DNA of 64,000 nucleotides from Rhodococcus sp. KRD162 (GTDB taxonomy: Bacteria > Actinomycetota > Actinomycetes > Mycobacteriales > Mycobacteriaceae), in the NCBI RefSeq assembly GCF_017168335.1, contig NZ_JABFAU010000003.1:709561-773560 (forward strand), read 5' to 3'. The number at the start of each line of letters is the position of its first letter. The stretch's first letter is position 1. Made by a program: the position numbers and the translations under genes. A model generated the notes under the pieces. That model was not told where the DNA came from. It saw only the letters and a program-made list of their open reading frames with translations, and made no database searches. Positions 30,520-42,113 of this stretch are shown one piece after another.

Positions 30520-32039
30520 CGGCGAGCTACCTCGCTGACGTCGAGCGAGAGGCGATCGAGATGCAGTCGCCCTCGGGTGGTCTGCACGATGGTCGAGCGG
30601 TCGCTGTCGCTGAGGGTCAGTCGCACGCCACTGTCCGATCCGGACGAGTCGGAGGTGCGTCCGCTCACCCGGACCCGCGCGGTCAGTGCGGCGTTCAACA
30701 GGCTCAAGAGCACCTCGGTTTCCTGCTCGTCGAGCACTCGGTCGTGGATTCCGGCCGAGGCCAGCGACTGCGCCGCGGCACTGCGTGAACGCTGCGCCTC
30801 CAGCTGCTGTTCTCGCAGTCGTCTGATGCCACCGTCGTTGCGCTGTACTCGGCCCGGTACACCGGGAGTCGGAGTGCGGCCGGTCTCGGCCAAGGTCCGC
30901 GATATCTCGACCGGAGCTGCCTCCCACCACGATCGCGATGTCGAGATGATGTCCGCGTCGGGGTGGACCATGGACAGATGTCGTGGTTTACCGAGGCCGA
31001 ACACGGCGTGGAACAGGGCGTGGGCACTATCTTCGGTGGGTGCAGCAGCGAACCATCCGGCGAGGTGGCGTAGTTGGCTTTCGCGACTGACACCGCCCTT
31101 GCGGGTTTCGGTGACCCGACGCAGCAGCGACAGCACGGCGGCGATTGCGCTCATCGTGCCTTCGCGGAGGCGGTCGGACTCACTGAGTTCGGACTCGGCC
31201 GAGACGAACCAGTGCGAGAGCCCCGCCCAGCGGTCGGTCCAGTCGGCGCGACGTTCGGCCACGGTGAGAAACACTCGTTCGTCGCTGACGGCGGCGCGCT
31301 CGATCAGATCCTCGATGCCGGTGGCCTCGACGAGTGCGATCGCGTCGGCGAGTTTCGGTGCATAGCGTGTGAGGTCGGAGCTGAACTCGCGCATGTGTGA
31401 GAGCAGCGCATCCTTGTGGACCAGGAAGGACTCGGGTGTGATCTCGGTGGTGCGCACCAGATCGCCGAGCACCAGGTAGAAGTGTGCCGCGCGGCTCGCC
31501 ATCTCGGACAACGTCGAGTCGAGCCGACTGAGCTTTCGATAGATGCGATCGCCGTCGCCCTGACGGTTGGCCTCGGCGAGCTCGTGCATGTCGGCGAGCA
31601 GCTCGGGCAGCACCAGCCGCGACAGCGAGGCGTCGTCCAGGCGTGCGCCGAGCACATCCTCGACGGCGCGATACGCCTTGTATCCGGCTTGCCCGAATTG
31701 GTACACGAAGTGGCGATTGCGGTACTCGGCGAGAGTCGCGGCTCGGGTGCCGTCGTAGCTGCGTTCGAGCAGGCCCCAGGCGTGTAGCTGGTCGAGCAGA
31801 GGGGCGATGTCGAGTGCCGTCATACCCTCGTGCCGAACGGGGCCGCGGGCGAGGAGTTCGGCCACGTCGCCCGAATGCAGCAGGACCACGTAGTTGGCGC
31901 GAGCAGTGTCGAAAGCACGCAGAACCGAAAGGTATTCGGATCGCTTCTCGGCGACGGCGAAGGAGAAGAGACCGAGCCGATCTTCCTCCACGAAGGCGTT
32001 CGCGACTCCCAGCCGCGTGTCCTCACCTGAATCGCTCAC
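30516..32039 (-). CDS. jetA: Wadjet JetA-like protein (DUF2397, TIGR02677 type)
   Basis: 507 aa, GTG at 32039. It starts LGLFSFAVAEKRSEYLSVLRAF and contains ALDIAPLLDQLHAWGLLERS, which reads as a winged helix, then long helices (ADMHELAEANRQGDGDRIYR). I match it to the TIGR02677/DUF2397 family, always found as the first gene of this four-gene unit and inferred to be the kleisin-like (MukF-like) bridge of the SMC complex. Six bases upstream is a TACCCT hexamer and, just beyond, four 33-bp repeats. No Shine-Dalgarno is seen, consistent with a leaderless start. Confidence 0.86.
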   Translation of the reverse strand: MSDSGEDTRLGVANAFVEEDRLGLFSFAVAEKRSEYLSVLRAFDTARANYVVLLHSGDVAELLARGPVRHEGMTALDIAPLLDQLHAWGLLERSYDGTRAATLAEYRNRHFVYQFGQAGYKAYRAVEDVLGARLDDASLSRLVLPELLADMHELAEANRQGDGDRIYRKLSRLDSTLSEMASRAAHFYLVLGDLVRTTEITPESFLVHKDALLSHMREFSSDLTRYAPKLADAIALVEATGIEDLIERAAVSDERVFLTVAERRADWTDRWAGLSHWFVSAESELSESDRLREGTMSAIAAVLSLLRRVTETRKGGVSRESQLRHLAGWFAAAPTEDSAHALFHAVFGLGKPRHLSMVHPDADIISTSRSWWEAAPVEISRTLAETGRTPTPGVPGRVQRNDGGIRRLREQQLEAQRSRSAAAQSLASAGIHDRVLDEQETEVLLSLLNAALTARVRVSGRTSDSSGSDSGVRLTLSDSDRSTIVQTTRGRLHLDRLSLDVSEVARR

Positions 32040-32045
32040 TGGAAC

Positions 32046-32051
32046 AGGGTA
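32046..32051 (-). promoter_or_regulatory. Candidate -10 of the jetABCD operon (leaderless)
   Basis: Minus-strand TACCCT (32051-32046) and six bases to the GTG of jetA. The -35 position falls at the edge of the first 33-bp repeat copy; a TTCCGC within that copy is 20 bases away, so no good -35 is seen. Confidence 0.45.
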
Positions 32052-32058
32052 GGGGGTC

Positions 32059-32190
32059 AGGAGAGGAGCCTGCGGAACGACCCAAGGGAACAGCAGAGGA
32101 GCCTGCGGAACGACCCGGGGGAACAGGAGAGGAGCCTGCGGAACGACCCGGGGGAACAGGAGAGGAGCTTGCGGAACGACCCGGCGACAC
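32059..32190. repeat. Four tandem 33-bp direct repeats upstream of jetA
   Basis: Copies at 32059-32091, 32092-32124, 32125-32157 and 32158-32190, head to tail without spacers. The core of each is GAGGAGCCTGCGGAACGACC (plus strand). Copies 2 and 3 differ at one base; copy 1 differs from copy 3 at two bases (AA for GG after the ACCC); copy 4 diverges at its last bases and has a T for C. They fill most of the 182-base gap between the nirD stop and the jetA start. The frame through them on the plus strand is open but has no homology support. Confidence 0.95.
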
Positions 32191-32221
32191 GGCCTCGGCT
32201 GCGTCGGTCGCTGGTCCCCGT

Positions 32222-32521
32222 CTACAACTCCACGGTCACTTTCCCGTCCACCAGGTTCGCGGGGTATGTGCGCACCGGGGCGATGCCGCTGGGGCAGCTG
32301 CCGTCGTCGAGCGAGAAGGTGTACTGGTGCAGCGGGCAGACCACGATGGCCCCGTCGATCTGACCGTCGGCAAGGGGCCCGCCCTTGTGTGGACAGACGG
32401 CGTCCATCGCGCGTACCGAACCATCGCTGAGCAGAAATACGGCGATCTGTTTGCCGTCCACCACGTATGCCCGTCCTTCGCCGGGTGTGAGGTCATCGAC
32501 CGTCCCGACCTGCACGCTCAT
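32222..32521 (-). CDS. nirD: Nitrite reductase small subunit, Rieske type
   Basis: 99 aa from ATG 32521, which overlaps the nirB stop (ATGA); the longer frame upstream is nirB antiphase. The Rieske [2Fe-2S] ligands are Cys43-His45 in VCPHKGG and Cys62-His65 in VCPLHQY, with a 16-residue gap. Together with NirB it forms the cytoplasmic NADH-dependent assimilatory nitrite reductase that yields ammonium. No terminator is visible after its stop, so readthrough towards jetA is possible. Confidence 0.95.
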   Translation of the reverse strand: MSVQVGTVDDLTPGEGRAYVVDGKQIAVFLLSDGSVRAMDAVCPHKGGPLADGQIDGAIVVCPLHQYTFSLDDGSCPSGIAPVRTYPANLVDGKVTVEL

Positions 32522-35007
32522 CGGACCGGAACCTGAGGGAGCGGAAGCAGCGGTAGCGACGGGCTGAACTGGGCGGGTGACTTCGGCGCCGCGCGGTCCT
32601 GCCACGGATCCACGTATCCCTCCACTGCGGTCTGCATCCGCTCGTCGAGTCCTGACACGATGCCGTCGCGGTCCTCGACAAGGACGCTCTGCAGTTCTTC
32701 CAGACCGATGCGGGGGACCCAGGCGTACGTGCGCTCCAACCATTGGGCGTTCTCTCGGTAGTGCTGAATGAACCGGCCCGCCAAGATCAGGACCTCCTCG
32801 ACCCCTGTCACGGTCGCCAGTAGATCGCCCTTGCGGATGTGTGCTCCGGCCGCACCGCCGACGTAGATTTCCCATCTGCCGTCGCCCACCGAGACGACGC
32901 CGAGGTCTTTGCACAGTGCCTCCGAGCAGTTGCGTGGGCAGCCGGCGACCGCAAGTTTCAACTTCGCCGGACTTTCCAAGCCTTGAAAACGCTCTTCGAG
33001 GGCGATGCCAAGGGCCGTCGAGTCGCCGAGGCCGAAGCGACAGAAGTCGCTACCCACGCAGGTCTTCACCGTGCGCATGCTCTTGCCGTAGGCGAAGCCC
33101 GAGGGCATGTCCAGATCTCCCCAGACCTTCGGCAGGTCCTCCTTCTGAATGCCGAGAAGGTCGATGCGTTGGCCGCCGGTGACCTTGACCAGCGGTACGT
33201 GGTATCTGTCCGCGACGTCGGCGATCTTGCGTAGCTGATCGGGGGTGGTCACGCCGCCCTTCATCTGCGGCACCACCGAGAACGTGCCGTCGCGTTGAAT
33301 GTTGGCGTGGACTCGGTCGTTGATGAACAGTGCGCCGCGCTCGTCCACCCATTTCGGGCCCCACACCGTCCGCAACAACGACGCCAACGGCATCTTGGCG
33401 GCGGCATCCTCCGCTCCGCCGGGTGCCAGTGCCGCGAATACGGCGGACACCGCCCTGAGATTCTGCGCTCGAATCGCGCCGATCAGTTCCTGTTTGGTCA
33501 TCGGGATGCACGGCACGTACCAGTCCGCAGTGGGATCGGCCTCGACGGCACCGCCTGCTGTGCAGGCCATGATGTCCTCGACCAGGCCCTTGCACGATCC
33601 GCATCCTTTGCCCGCCCGAGTTCTCGCGGTCACGTCGCCGAGGTTCTTCGCGCCCGCGTGGACGCAGGCCACGATCGCAGCTTTGGTGATGCCGTTGCAG
33701 TTGCAGACCTGTGCGTCGTCTGCCAGTTCGGCGGCTCCTGTTGCTGCAGAGGGTGTTCCCATGTCGAAGAGCATGCTGATGCGTTCGTCGGGCAGGGGTA
33801 CTTTCTCGTCGAACGCCTGGCTCAGAAAGTTGGCCTTGGAGATGTCGCCGAGCAGTGTGGCCCCGACGAGCTTGTTGCCTCGCACGATCACCGACTTGTA
33901 TGTGCCACTGCGCGGTTCGTAGAACTGGACGAACTCGTCGTCGTCACGCTCGGGTGCGGTGATTCCCATCGAGGCGACGTCGACACCGGCCACCTTGAGC
34001 TTGGTGGTCAGGCGTGAACCGTGATACGCCGCAGCCGGATTCGTTCCGGTGAGAACATCTGCCAGCACCGTGGCCTGCTCCCACAACGGTGCAACGAGCC
34101 CGTAGACCTCACCGCGATGCTGGCAGCATTCACCGACGGCATAGATCGAACCCTCGTCCTCGCAACGTAATTGATCGTCGACGACGATTCCTCGCTCTAT
34201 CACCAGTCCGCCGCCGCGAGCGAAGTCGACATTGGGACGAATGCCCGCGGTGACCACGATCATGTCTGCGGCGAGGGAGGTGCCGTCGTTGAACCCCACA
34301 CCGGTGACGGCACCGTCTGCGGAGCGCAGCACCGAGGTGGTCCTCTTGGAGGTGTGCACTCCCACTCCGAGTGACTCGATCTTGTTTCGCAGTACGCGTC
34401 CACCACGCTCGTCGAGTTGCTGATTCATCAGGTGGCCGGGGGAGTGCACCACGCTGACCTCGAGACCTTGGGTGCGCAGGCCGTAGGCGGCTTCGAGTCC
34501 GAGCAGGCCGCCGCCGATGACGACAGCGGTGACGTCGTCACGTGACTGCGCCATCTGGAGCATTCCGTTGGTATCTGCGATGGTGCGGAACCCGAACACG
34601 CCGCGGGCGAGCTTGCCGTCGGGCTCGCGGAGGCCGTCCATGTTGGGAAAGAACGTGTTGCTACCGGTTGCGATGATCAGGACGTCGTAGTCGACGGACC
34701 TGCCGCTCTCGCACGCGACGGTCTTGGCGAACCGGTCGAGCGAGATCGCGCGGTCACCCACGTGCAGGGTGATGCCGTTCTCGGTGTACCAACTCATAGG
34801 ATTGAGGATCAGATCCTCGTCGTCGACGGCGGCCTCACCGGACAGCACGTGCGAGAGCATGATCCGGTTGTAGTTGCCGTACGGCTCGTCACCGATCATC
34901 GTGATGTCGAACAGGGTGCTGCCGCCGCGGTCGAGGATCTGCTCGACAGTGCGGGCACCTGCCATCCCGTTGCCGATGACCAGCAGTCGCTGCTTACCTG
35001 CGGTCAT
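32518..35007 (-). CDS. nirB: Nitrite reductase (NADH) large subunit
   Basis: 829 aa from ATG 35007, whose A is shared with the preceding gene's TGA. Domains in order: FAD/NAD(P)-binding reductase (LLVIGNGMAGARTVEQIL at the N-terminus), a BFD-like [2Fe-2S] domain near 430-480 with CNCNGITKAAI and GCGSCKG, a ferredoxin-like half domain, and the sirohaem/[4Fe-4S] domain with Cys650, Cys656, Cys690 and Cys694 (TCVGSDFC and GCPRNC). It passes electrons from NADH to nitrite for six-electron reduction to ammonium. The full-length arrangement is intact. Confidence 0.97.
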   Translation of the reverse strand: MTAGKQRLLVIGNGMAGARTVEQILDRGGSTLFDITMIGDEPYGNYNRIMLSHVLSGEAAVDDEDLILNPMSWYTENGITLHVGDRAISLDRFAKTVACESGRSVDYDVLIIATGSNTFFPNMDGLREPDGKLARGVFGFRTIADTNGMLQMAQSRDDVTAVVIGGGLLGLEAAYGLRTQGLEVSVVHSPGHLMNQQLDERGGRVLRNKIESLGVGVHTSKRTTSVLRSADGAVTGVGFNDGTSLAADMIVVTAGIRPNVDFARGGGLVIERGIVVDDQLRCEDEGSIYAVGECCQHRGEVYGLVAPLWEQATVLADVLTGTNPAAAYHGSRLTTKLKVAGVDVASMGITAPERDDDEFVQFYEPRSGTYKSVIVRGNKLVGATLLGDISKANFLSQAFDEKVPLPDERISMLFDMGTPSAATGAAELADDAQVCNCNGITKAAIVACVHAGAKNLGDVTARTRAGKGCGSCKGLVEDIMACTAGGAVEADPTADWYVPCIPMTKQELIGAIRAQNLRAVSAVFAALAPGGAEDAAAKMPLASLLRTVWGPKWVDERGALFINDRVHANIQRDGTFSVVPQMKGGVTTPDQLRKIADVADRYHVPLVKVTGGQRIDLLGIQKEDLPKVWGDLDMPSGFAYGKSMRTVKTCVGSDFCRFGLGDSTALGIALEERFQGLESPAKLKLAVAGCPRNCSEALCKDLGVVSVGDGRWEIYVGGAAGAHIRKGDLLATVTGVEEVLILAGRFIQHYRENAQWLERTYAWVPRIGLEELQSVLVEDRDGIVSGLDERMQTAVEGYVDPWQDRAAPKSPAQFSPSLPLLPLPQVPVR

Positions 35008-35354
35008 CAGATCAGCACCAGACCGAAATCGATGACGACGTCTCCGCTGGTGCCGCACGGGGCAGCGACGACGAGTTCGAGAACGGTATCCGGATCCACG
35101 TCCTCGACCACCCGCAACGGAATGTTGACTCCGCTCTTGGCTCCGATGGGGAAGATGCGCATCGGGCTACCGTCGCGCAGCAGGGTCACCACCACCAGCT
35201 CACCGCTCGAATTTCCGCCGCGAAAGTACAACGGCTGCGCCGTGGCACCCTCGGGGACGACGAAGATCGCGCTGGGGTCGATCGATTCGGGCTTGTCCAG
35301 GCCGTTGCCGGTGAAGGAGAAGACGCCCTGCAGAAAATGCGGTGTGCTGGCCAT
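35007..35354 (-). CDS. Hypothetical protein, first gene of the nir operon
   Basis: 115 aa from ATG 35354 (MASTPHFLQG). A GTG at 35387 would add 11 residues but sits inside a palindromic element. Predicted soluble and strand-rich: FSFTGNGLDKPESI, AIFVVPEGATAQPLYFRGGN and VVIDFGLVL. No cysteines able to hold a cluster; one Cys near the end. I do not recognise a family. Its stop overlaps the nirB ATG by one base, so it is co-translated with nitrite reductase; assembly, stability or regulation of NirBD are guesses. Confidence 0.75.
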   Translation of the reverse strand: MASTPHFLQGVFSFTGNGLDKPESIDPSAIFVVPEGATAQPLYFRGGNSSGELVVVTLLRDGSPMRIFPIGAKSGVNIPLRVVEDVDPDTVLELVVAAPCGTSGDVVIDFGLVLI

Positions 35355-35377
35355 ACCGACGAGGTTCCGGTGTCGGG

Positions 35378-35404
35378 GTGACGTCACCGCTGCCGTGACG
35401 TTAC
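35378..35404 (-). promoter_or_regulatory. Paired GTGACGTYAC palindromes in front of the nir operon
   Basis: GTGACGTCAC at 35378-35387 and GTGACGTTAC at 35395-35404 (plus strand), 17 bases apart. On the minus strand the outer copy contains TAACGT (35403-35398), the only convincing -10 in the region. On the minus strand GTAAC (from 35404) and GTCAC (from 35382) are 22 bases apart, the spacing of the two 'a' boxes in GlnR sites, with GCAGC at the intervening 'b' position. GlnR control of nirBD is known in related actinobacteria; binding here is inferred. Confidence 0.5.
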
Positions 35405-35455
35405 GTCGGCATCAGGAAGATCTCACCGGGCTCTGCCTGCCCCGGTGCGTTCGCG

Positions 35456-36487
35456 TCACAGTCCGAAGTTTCCTGGTCCGCGTCGCCTGAGGTACTTCTC
35501 GAACTCGGCCGCAATGGCGTCACCGTCGATCTTGGCGATCGCATCGGACATGTCTACCTCGGCATCGCCACGCTCTTCGAGACTGCGGACGTATTCGCTG
35601 ATCTCCTCGTCCTCTTTCGTCATCTCCGTCACCGCCTCTTCCCACTCCTCGGCCTGGGTGGGCAGCTCGCCGAGCGGCACTTCGATGTCCAGCACGTCCT
35701 CCACCCGCTGGAGGAGGGCGACAGTGGCCTTGGGGTTGGGCGGCTGCGAGACGTAGTGGGGAACGGCAGCCCAGAAGGACACCGCGGGCACTCCTGCCTT
35801 GACACACTCGTCCTGGAGAACGCCGGTGATTCCGGTCGGACCCTCGTAGCGTGTCTGCTCCAGGTTGAACTGCTCCGCCGATTCGGTGCTGTAGGCGGTG
35901 CCGGTGACCGGGACCGGCCTGGTGTGCGGGGTGTCGGCCAGCAATGCCCCCAGAATCACGACGGTCTCGACGCCGAGCTGTTCGACGAATTCGAGCAGGT
36001 CGTCGCAGAAACTGCGCCACCGCATGTTCGGCTCGATGCCGCGCAACAGCACCACGTCGCGTTCGCTTCCGGGGGGTGAACACACCGAGAGCCGGGTGGA
36101 CGGCCACTCGATCTCGCGGGTGACACCGTCGACCTGGCGCACGGTCGGACGATTGACCTGGTAGTCGTAGTAGTCCTCGGAATCGAGTTCGGCCAGTGGA
36201 CTGGCATCCCAGATCAACTCGAGGTGCTCGATGGCCCCGCTCGCCGCATCACCTGCGTCGTTCCAGCCCTCGAAGGCAGCCACCAGGATCGGCGAGCGCA
36301 ATTCCGGAACGACGCCTTCCACGTCGTCGACGTCCGATTCGGGAAAATCTGTGGCGTTGGCCACAGCGTCCTGCACGGCCTCGATCAATGCAGCGTCGAG
36401 AGGCGCATCCGGGCCGGCACCTGAAATGTCGGTATTTTCGGTACCGTCGTCGTCACGGGACTGGCCATCGAGGTTTCGGGGACTCAC
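35456..36487 (-). CDS. PAC2 family protein
   Basis: 343 aa from GTG 36487, preferred over the adjacent GTG 36490 because TAGGCT lies six bases upstream. Features are an acidic N-terminus (to about 55), SPILVAAFEGWNDAGDAASG, GIEPNMRWRSFC, VVILGALLADTPHTRPVPVTG, and a charged helical C-terminus. PAC2 proteins resemble proteasome-assembly chaperone 2 of eukaryotes in name and fold class; the bacterial role is not established. It is divergent from metH with 50 bases between starts, the order seen for Rv2125-Rv2124c. Confidence 0.88.
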   Translation of the reverse strand: MSPRNLDGQSRDDDGTENTDISGAGPDAPLDAALIEAVQDAVANATDFPESDVDDVEGVVPELRSPILVAAFEGWNDAGDAASGAIEHLELIWDASPLAELDSEDYYDYQVNRPTVRQVDGVTREIEWPSTRLSVCSPPGSERDVVLLRGIEPNMRWRSFCDDLLEFVEQLGVETVVILGALLADTPHTRPVPVTGTAYSTESAEQFNLEQTRYEGPTGITGVLQDECVKAGVPAVSFWAAVPHYVSQPPNPKATVALLQRVEDVLDIEVPLGELPTQAEEWEEAVTEMTKEDEEISEYVRSLEERGDAEVDMSDAIAKIDGDAIAAEFEKYLRRRGPGNFGL

Positions 36488-36493
36488 CACGAC

Positions 36494-36499
36494 AGCCTA
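36494..36499 (-). promoter_or_regulatory. Candidate -10 of the PAC2 gene (leaderless)
   Basis: Minus-strand TAGGCT, six bases before GTG 36487. Lies back to back with the metH -10 (36526-36531). Confidence 0.5.
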
Positions 36500-36525
36500 C
36501 GACCCGAGCTCGCTCCGGTGCCCAC

Positions 36526-36531
36526 TACTCT
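36526..36531 (+). promoter_or_regulatory. Candidate -10 of metH (leaderless)
   Basis: TACTCT, then six bases to the ATG at 36538. No room for a riboswitch or 5' leader. Confidence 0.45.
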
Positions 36532-36537
36532 GTAGTG

Positions 36538-40099
<3,562 letters not shown>

Positions 40100-40107
<8 letters not shown>

Positions 40108-40771
40108 TGCACTTCACCTGCAAGCCGTCCTGTGGGACATGGACGGAACACTGCTCGATTCCGAGAAGATCTGGGACGTGGCGATCGGTGAATACTCCCG
40201 GAGCCTGGGAACGGAACTCAGCTCGCAGGTGCGCGAGAGCACTCTCGGAAACTCGATGTACGACGCCCTGCGCAAGGTACTGGCCAACGCATCGGTCGAC
40301 ATCACCGACGACAGCTTGAGCCAGGGGCGCGAATGGTTGACAGCGCGCGTCGGTGACTTGTTCGCCGAGGGCATTCCCTGGCGCCCGGGGGCCAAGGATG
40401 CTCTCGCCCTGGTCCGCGAGATGGGACTGTCGACGGGCCTGGTCACCAACACCGAGCGCGAACTCGTCGAGCGTGCGCTGGACACATTGGGCCGTGAGTA
40501 CTTCGACATCACGGTCACCGGTGACGAGGTGGAGGCAGGCAAGCCGAATCCTGCGCCGTATCTGCGCGGAGCCGCCCTGCTCTCGGTGGACGTCGCCTCG
40601 TGCCTCGCAGTCGAGGATTCGCCGACCGGCTCGCTGTCGGCGCACTCTGCCGGATGTCCGGTGCTGGTCGTCCCCTCCGAGGTCGAGGTACCGGCCGCCC
40701 CCGGATACACGATTCGTGACGGTCTCGTCGGACTGACTGCGGACGACGTTCGGCAGGCGTGGGCGGGCTGA
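40100..40771 (+). CDS. HAD superfamily hydrolase (beta-phosphoglucomutase/phosphatase-like)
   Basis: 223 aa from ATG 40100, overlapping the metH stop. Motif [11 protein letters not shown] has the nucleophile Asp13; motif II is TGLVTNT; motif [22 protein letters not shown] and [10 protein letters not shown]. This is a subfamily I HAD phosphatase with a helical cap. The substrate cannot be predicted. Coupling to metH and proximity to hisE/hisG recur in mycobacteria, without a known functional link. Confidence 0.88.
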
Positions 40772-40833
40772 ATCGGATCCCCAGCCCGACCGAATGCGTG
40801 CTCCCGAGTGATGACGTGAAAGAATGTCCAGCC

Positions 40834-41097
40834 GTGAAGACTTTCGATTCCCTGTTCGCCGAACTCACCGATCGGGCGAAGACTCGCCCGGAGGGTTCGG
40901 GCACTGTCGCGGCGTTGGACGCCGGCGTTCATTTTCAGGGCAAGAAGGTTCTCGAAGAAGCCGGCGAGGTCTGGATCGCGGCTGAGCACGAGAGCGACGA
41001 GGCACTTTCCGAGGAGATCTCACAGCTGCTGTATTGGGTCCAGGTGATGATGGTGGGCCGGGGCATCGAGCTCGAGGACGTCTACCGACATCTGTGA
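40834..41097 (+). CDS. hisE: Phosphoribosyl-ATP pyrophosphohydrolase
   Basis: 87 aa from GTG 40834 ([11 protein letters not shown]), the usual actinobacterial length. It is an all-alpha MazG-like fold with [16 protein letters not shown] and the second acidic helix [15 protein letters not shown] providing the metal-binding glutamates. It hydrolyses PR-ATP to PR-AMP, the second step of histidine synthesis, and here is a separate protein rather than a HisI-HisE fusion. hisG follows after 47 bases. Confidence 0.94.
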   Translation: MKTFDSLFAELTDRAKTRPEGSGTVAALDAGVHFQGKKVLEEAGEVWIAAEHESDEALSEEISQLLYWVQVMMVGRGIELEDVYRHL

Positions 41098-41144
41098 GTT
41101 CTGCCCGTACCTCTCCCATGAACTCACCGAAGAAGGAAACCTCC

Positions 41145-41996
41145 GTGCTACGTGTAGCCGTACCCAACAAGGGCGCTCTGTCCGAGTCTGCCGCCGAAAT
41201 TCTCAGCGAGGCCGGCTACCGGCGTCGGAGTGACTCGAAAGATCTCACTGTTCTCGATCCGGCGAACGGTGTCGAGTTCTTCTTCCTCCGTCCCAAGGAC
41301 ATCGCGATCTACGTCGGGTCCGGCCAGTTGGATCTCGGTATAACCGGCCGCGATCTTGCACTCGATTCGGGCGCCGCGGTCGAGGAGCGCCTGGCGCTGG
41401 GATTCGGCCGCTCGACATTCCGTTATGCGGCCCCGGCAGGCAAGCAGTGGTCGACCGAGGATCTGGCCGGCCTGCGCATCGCAACGTCCTATCCCAACCT
41501 GGTACGCAAGGACCTGGCCGAGCGCGGTCTGGAAGCCACTGTCATTCGTCTCGACGGTGCCGTCGAGATCTCCATTCAGCTCGGCGTCGCCGACGCGATT
41601 GCCGACGTCGTCGAGTCGGGCCGCTCCCTTCGCCAGAACAATCTCGTGGCGTTCGGTGAGTCTCTGTGCGACTCGGAGGGCGTTCTGATCGAGCGTGCGG
41701 GCACGCCCGGCGCGGACTCTGCCCGCAAGCAACTCATCGCCCGCGTCCAGGGCGTCGTCTTCGCCCAGCAGTATCTGATGCTCGATTACGACTGCCCCAA
41801 GTCGATCCTCGACGAGGCCGTCAAGATCACCCCGGGAATCGAGTCACCGACGCTGGCACCGATGGTCGACGACAATTGGGTTGCCGTGCGTGCCATGGTT
41901 TCTCGCAAGGTCCACAACAATGTCATGGATCAGCTCGCCGAGCTGGGGGCCAAGGCCATTCTGGCTTCGGACATCAGGTCCTGCCGCGCCTTCTAG
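41145..41996 (+). CDS. hisG: ATP phosphoribosyltransferase, long form
   Basis: 283 aa from GTG 41145, which has AAGGAAA upstream and begins [13 protein letters not shown] as in the family. It contains [14 protein letters not shown], the PRPP-binding region [13 protein letters not shown], and the C-terminal ACT-like regulatory domain (from about 210) that marks the long form, which is feedback-inhibited by histidine and needs no HisZ. First step of histidine biosynthesis. The order hisE-hisG matches M. tuberculosis. Confidence 0.96.
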   Translation: MLRVAVPNKGALSESAAEILSEAGYRRRSDSKDLTVLDPANGVEFFFLRPKDIAIYVGSGQLDLGITGRDLALDSGAAVEERLALGFGRSTFRYAAPAGKQWSTEDLAGLRIATSYPNLVRKDLAERGLEATVIRLDGAVEISIQLGVADAIADVVESGRSLRQNNLVAFGESLCDSEGVLIERAGTPGADSARKQLIARVQGVVFAQQYLMLDYDCPKSILDEAVKITPGIESPTLAPMVDDNWVAVRAMVSRKVHNNVMDQLAELGAKAILASDIRSCRAF

Positions 41997-42113
41997 CGCG
42001 CTCGGTCGATCGAGCCTCACGTTCGCGAGGACGCCAAGGCGGCCCGATTTTCCTGATCCGCCGACGGGACGGGCTGCCGCACTTCCGGGCCACCGCAGAC
42101 TGTGAGACGCTCT

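Noticed and set aside
32059-32190. 33-bp repeats as a CRISPR array
   Set aside because: The units are contiguous with no spacers and no cas gene is nearby.
31643-32536. Plus-strand open frame of 297 codons encoding an EEPAERPGGTG undecapeptide repeat
   Set aside because: It runs antisense across jetA and nirD, is open because of high GC and because 33 is a multiple of three, and shows no recognisable protein.
23670-35354. Recent mobile island carrying the Wadjet genes
   Set aside because: No integrase, transposase, att-like repeats or tRNA at the edges; base composition looks like the surroundings. Insertion is possible but no mobile element is visible.
36488-36537. Cobalamin riboswitch in front of metH
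   Set aside because: Only about 50 bases separate the divergent starts and a candidate leaderless -10 sits six bases before the ATG, so there is no room.
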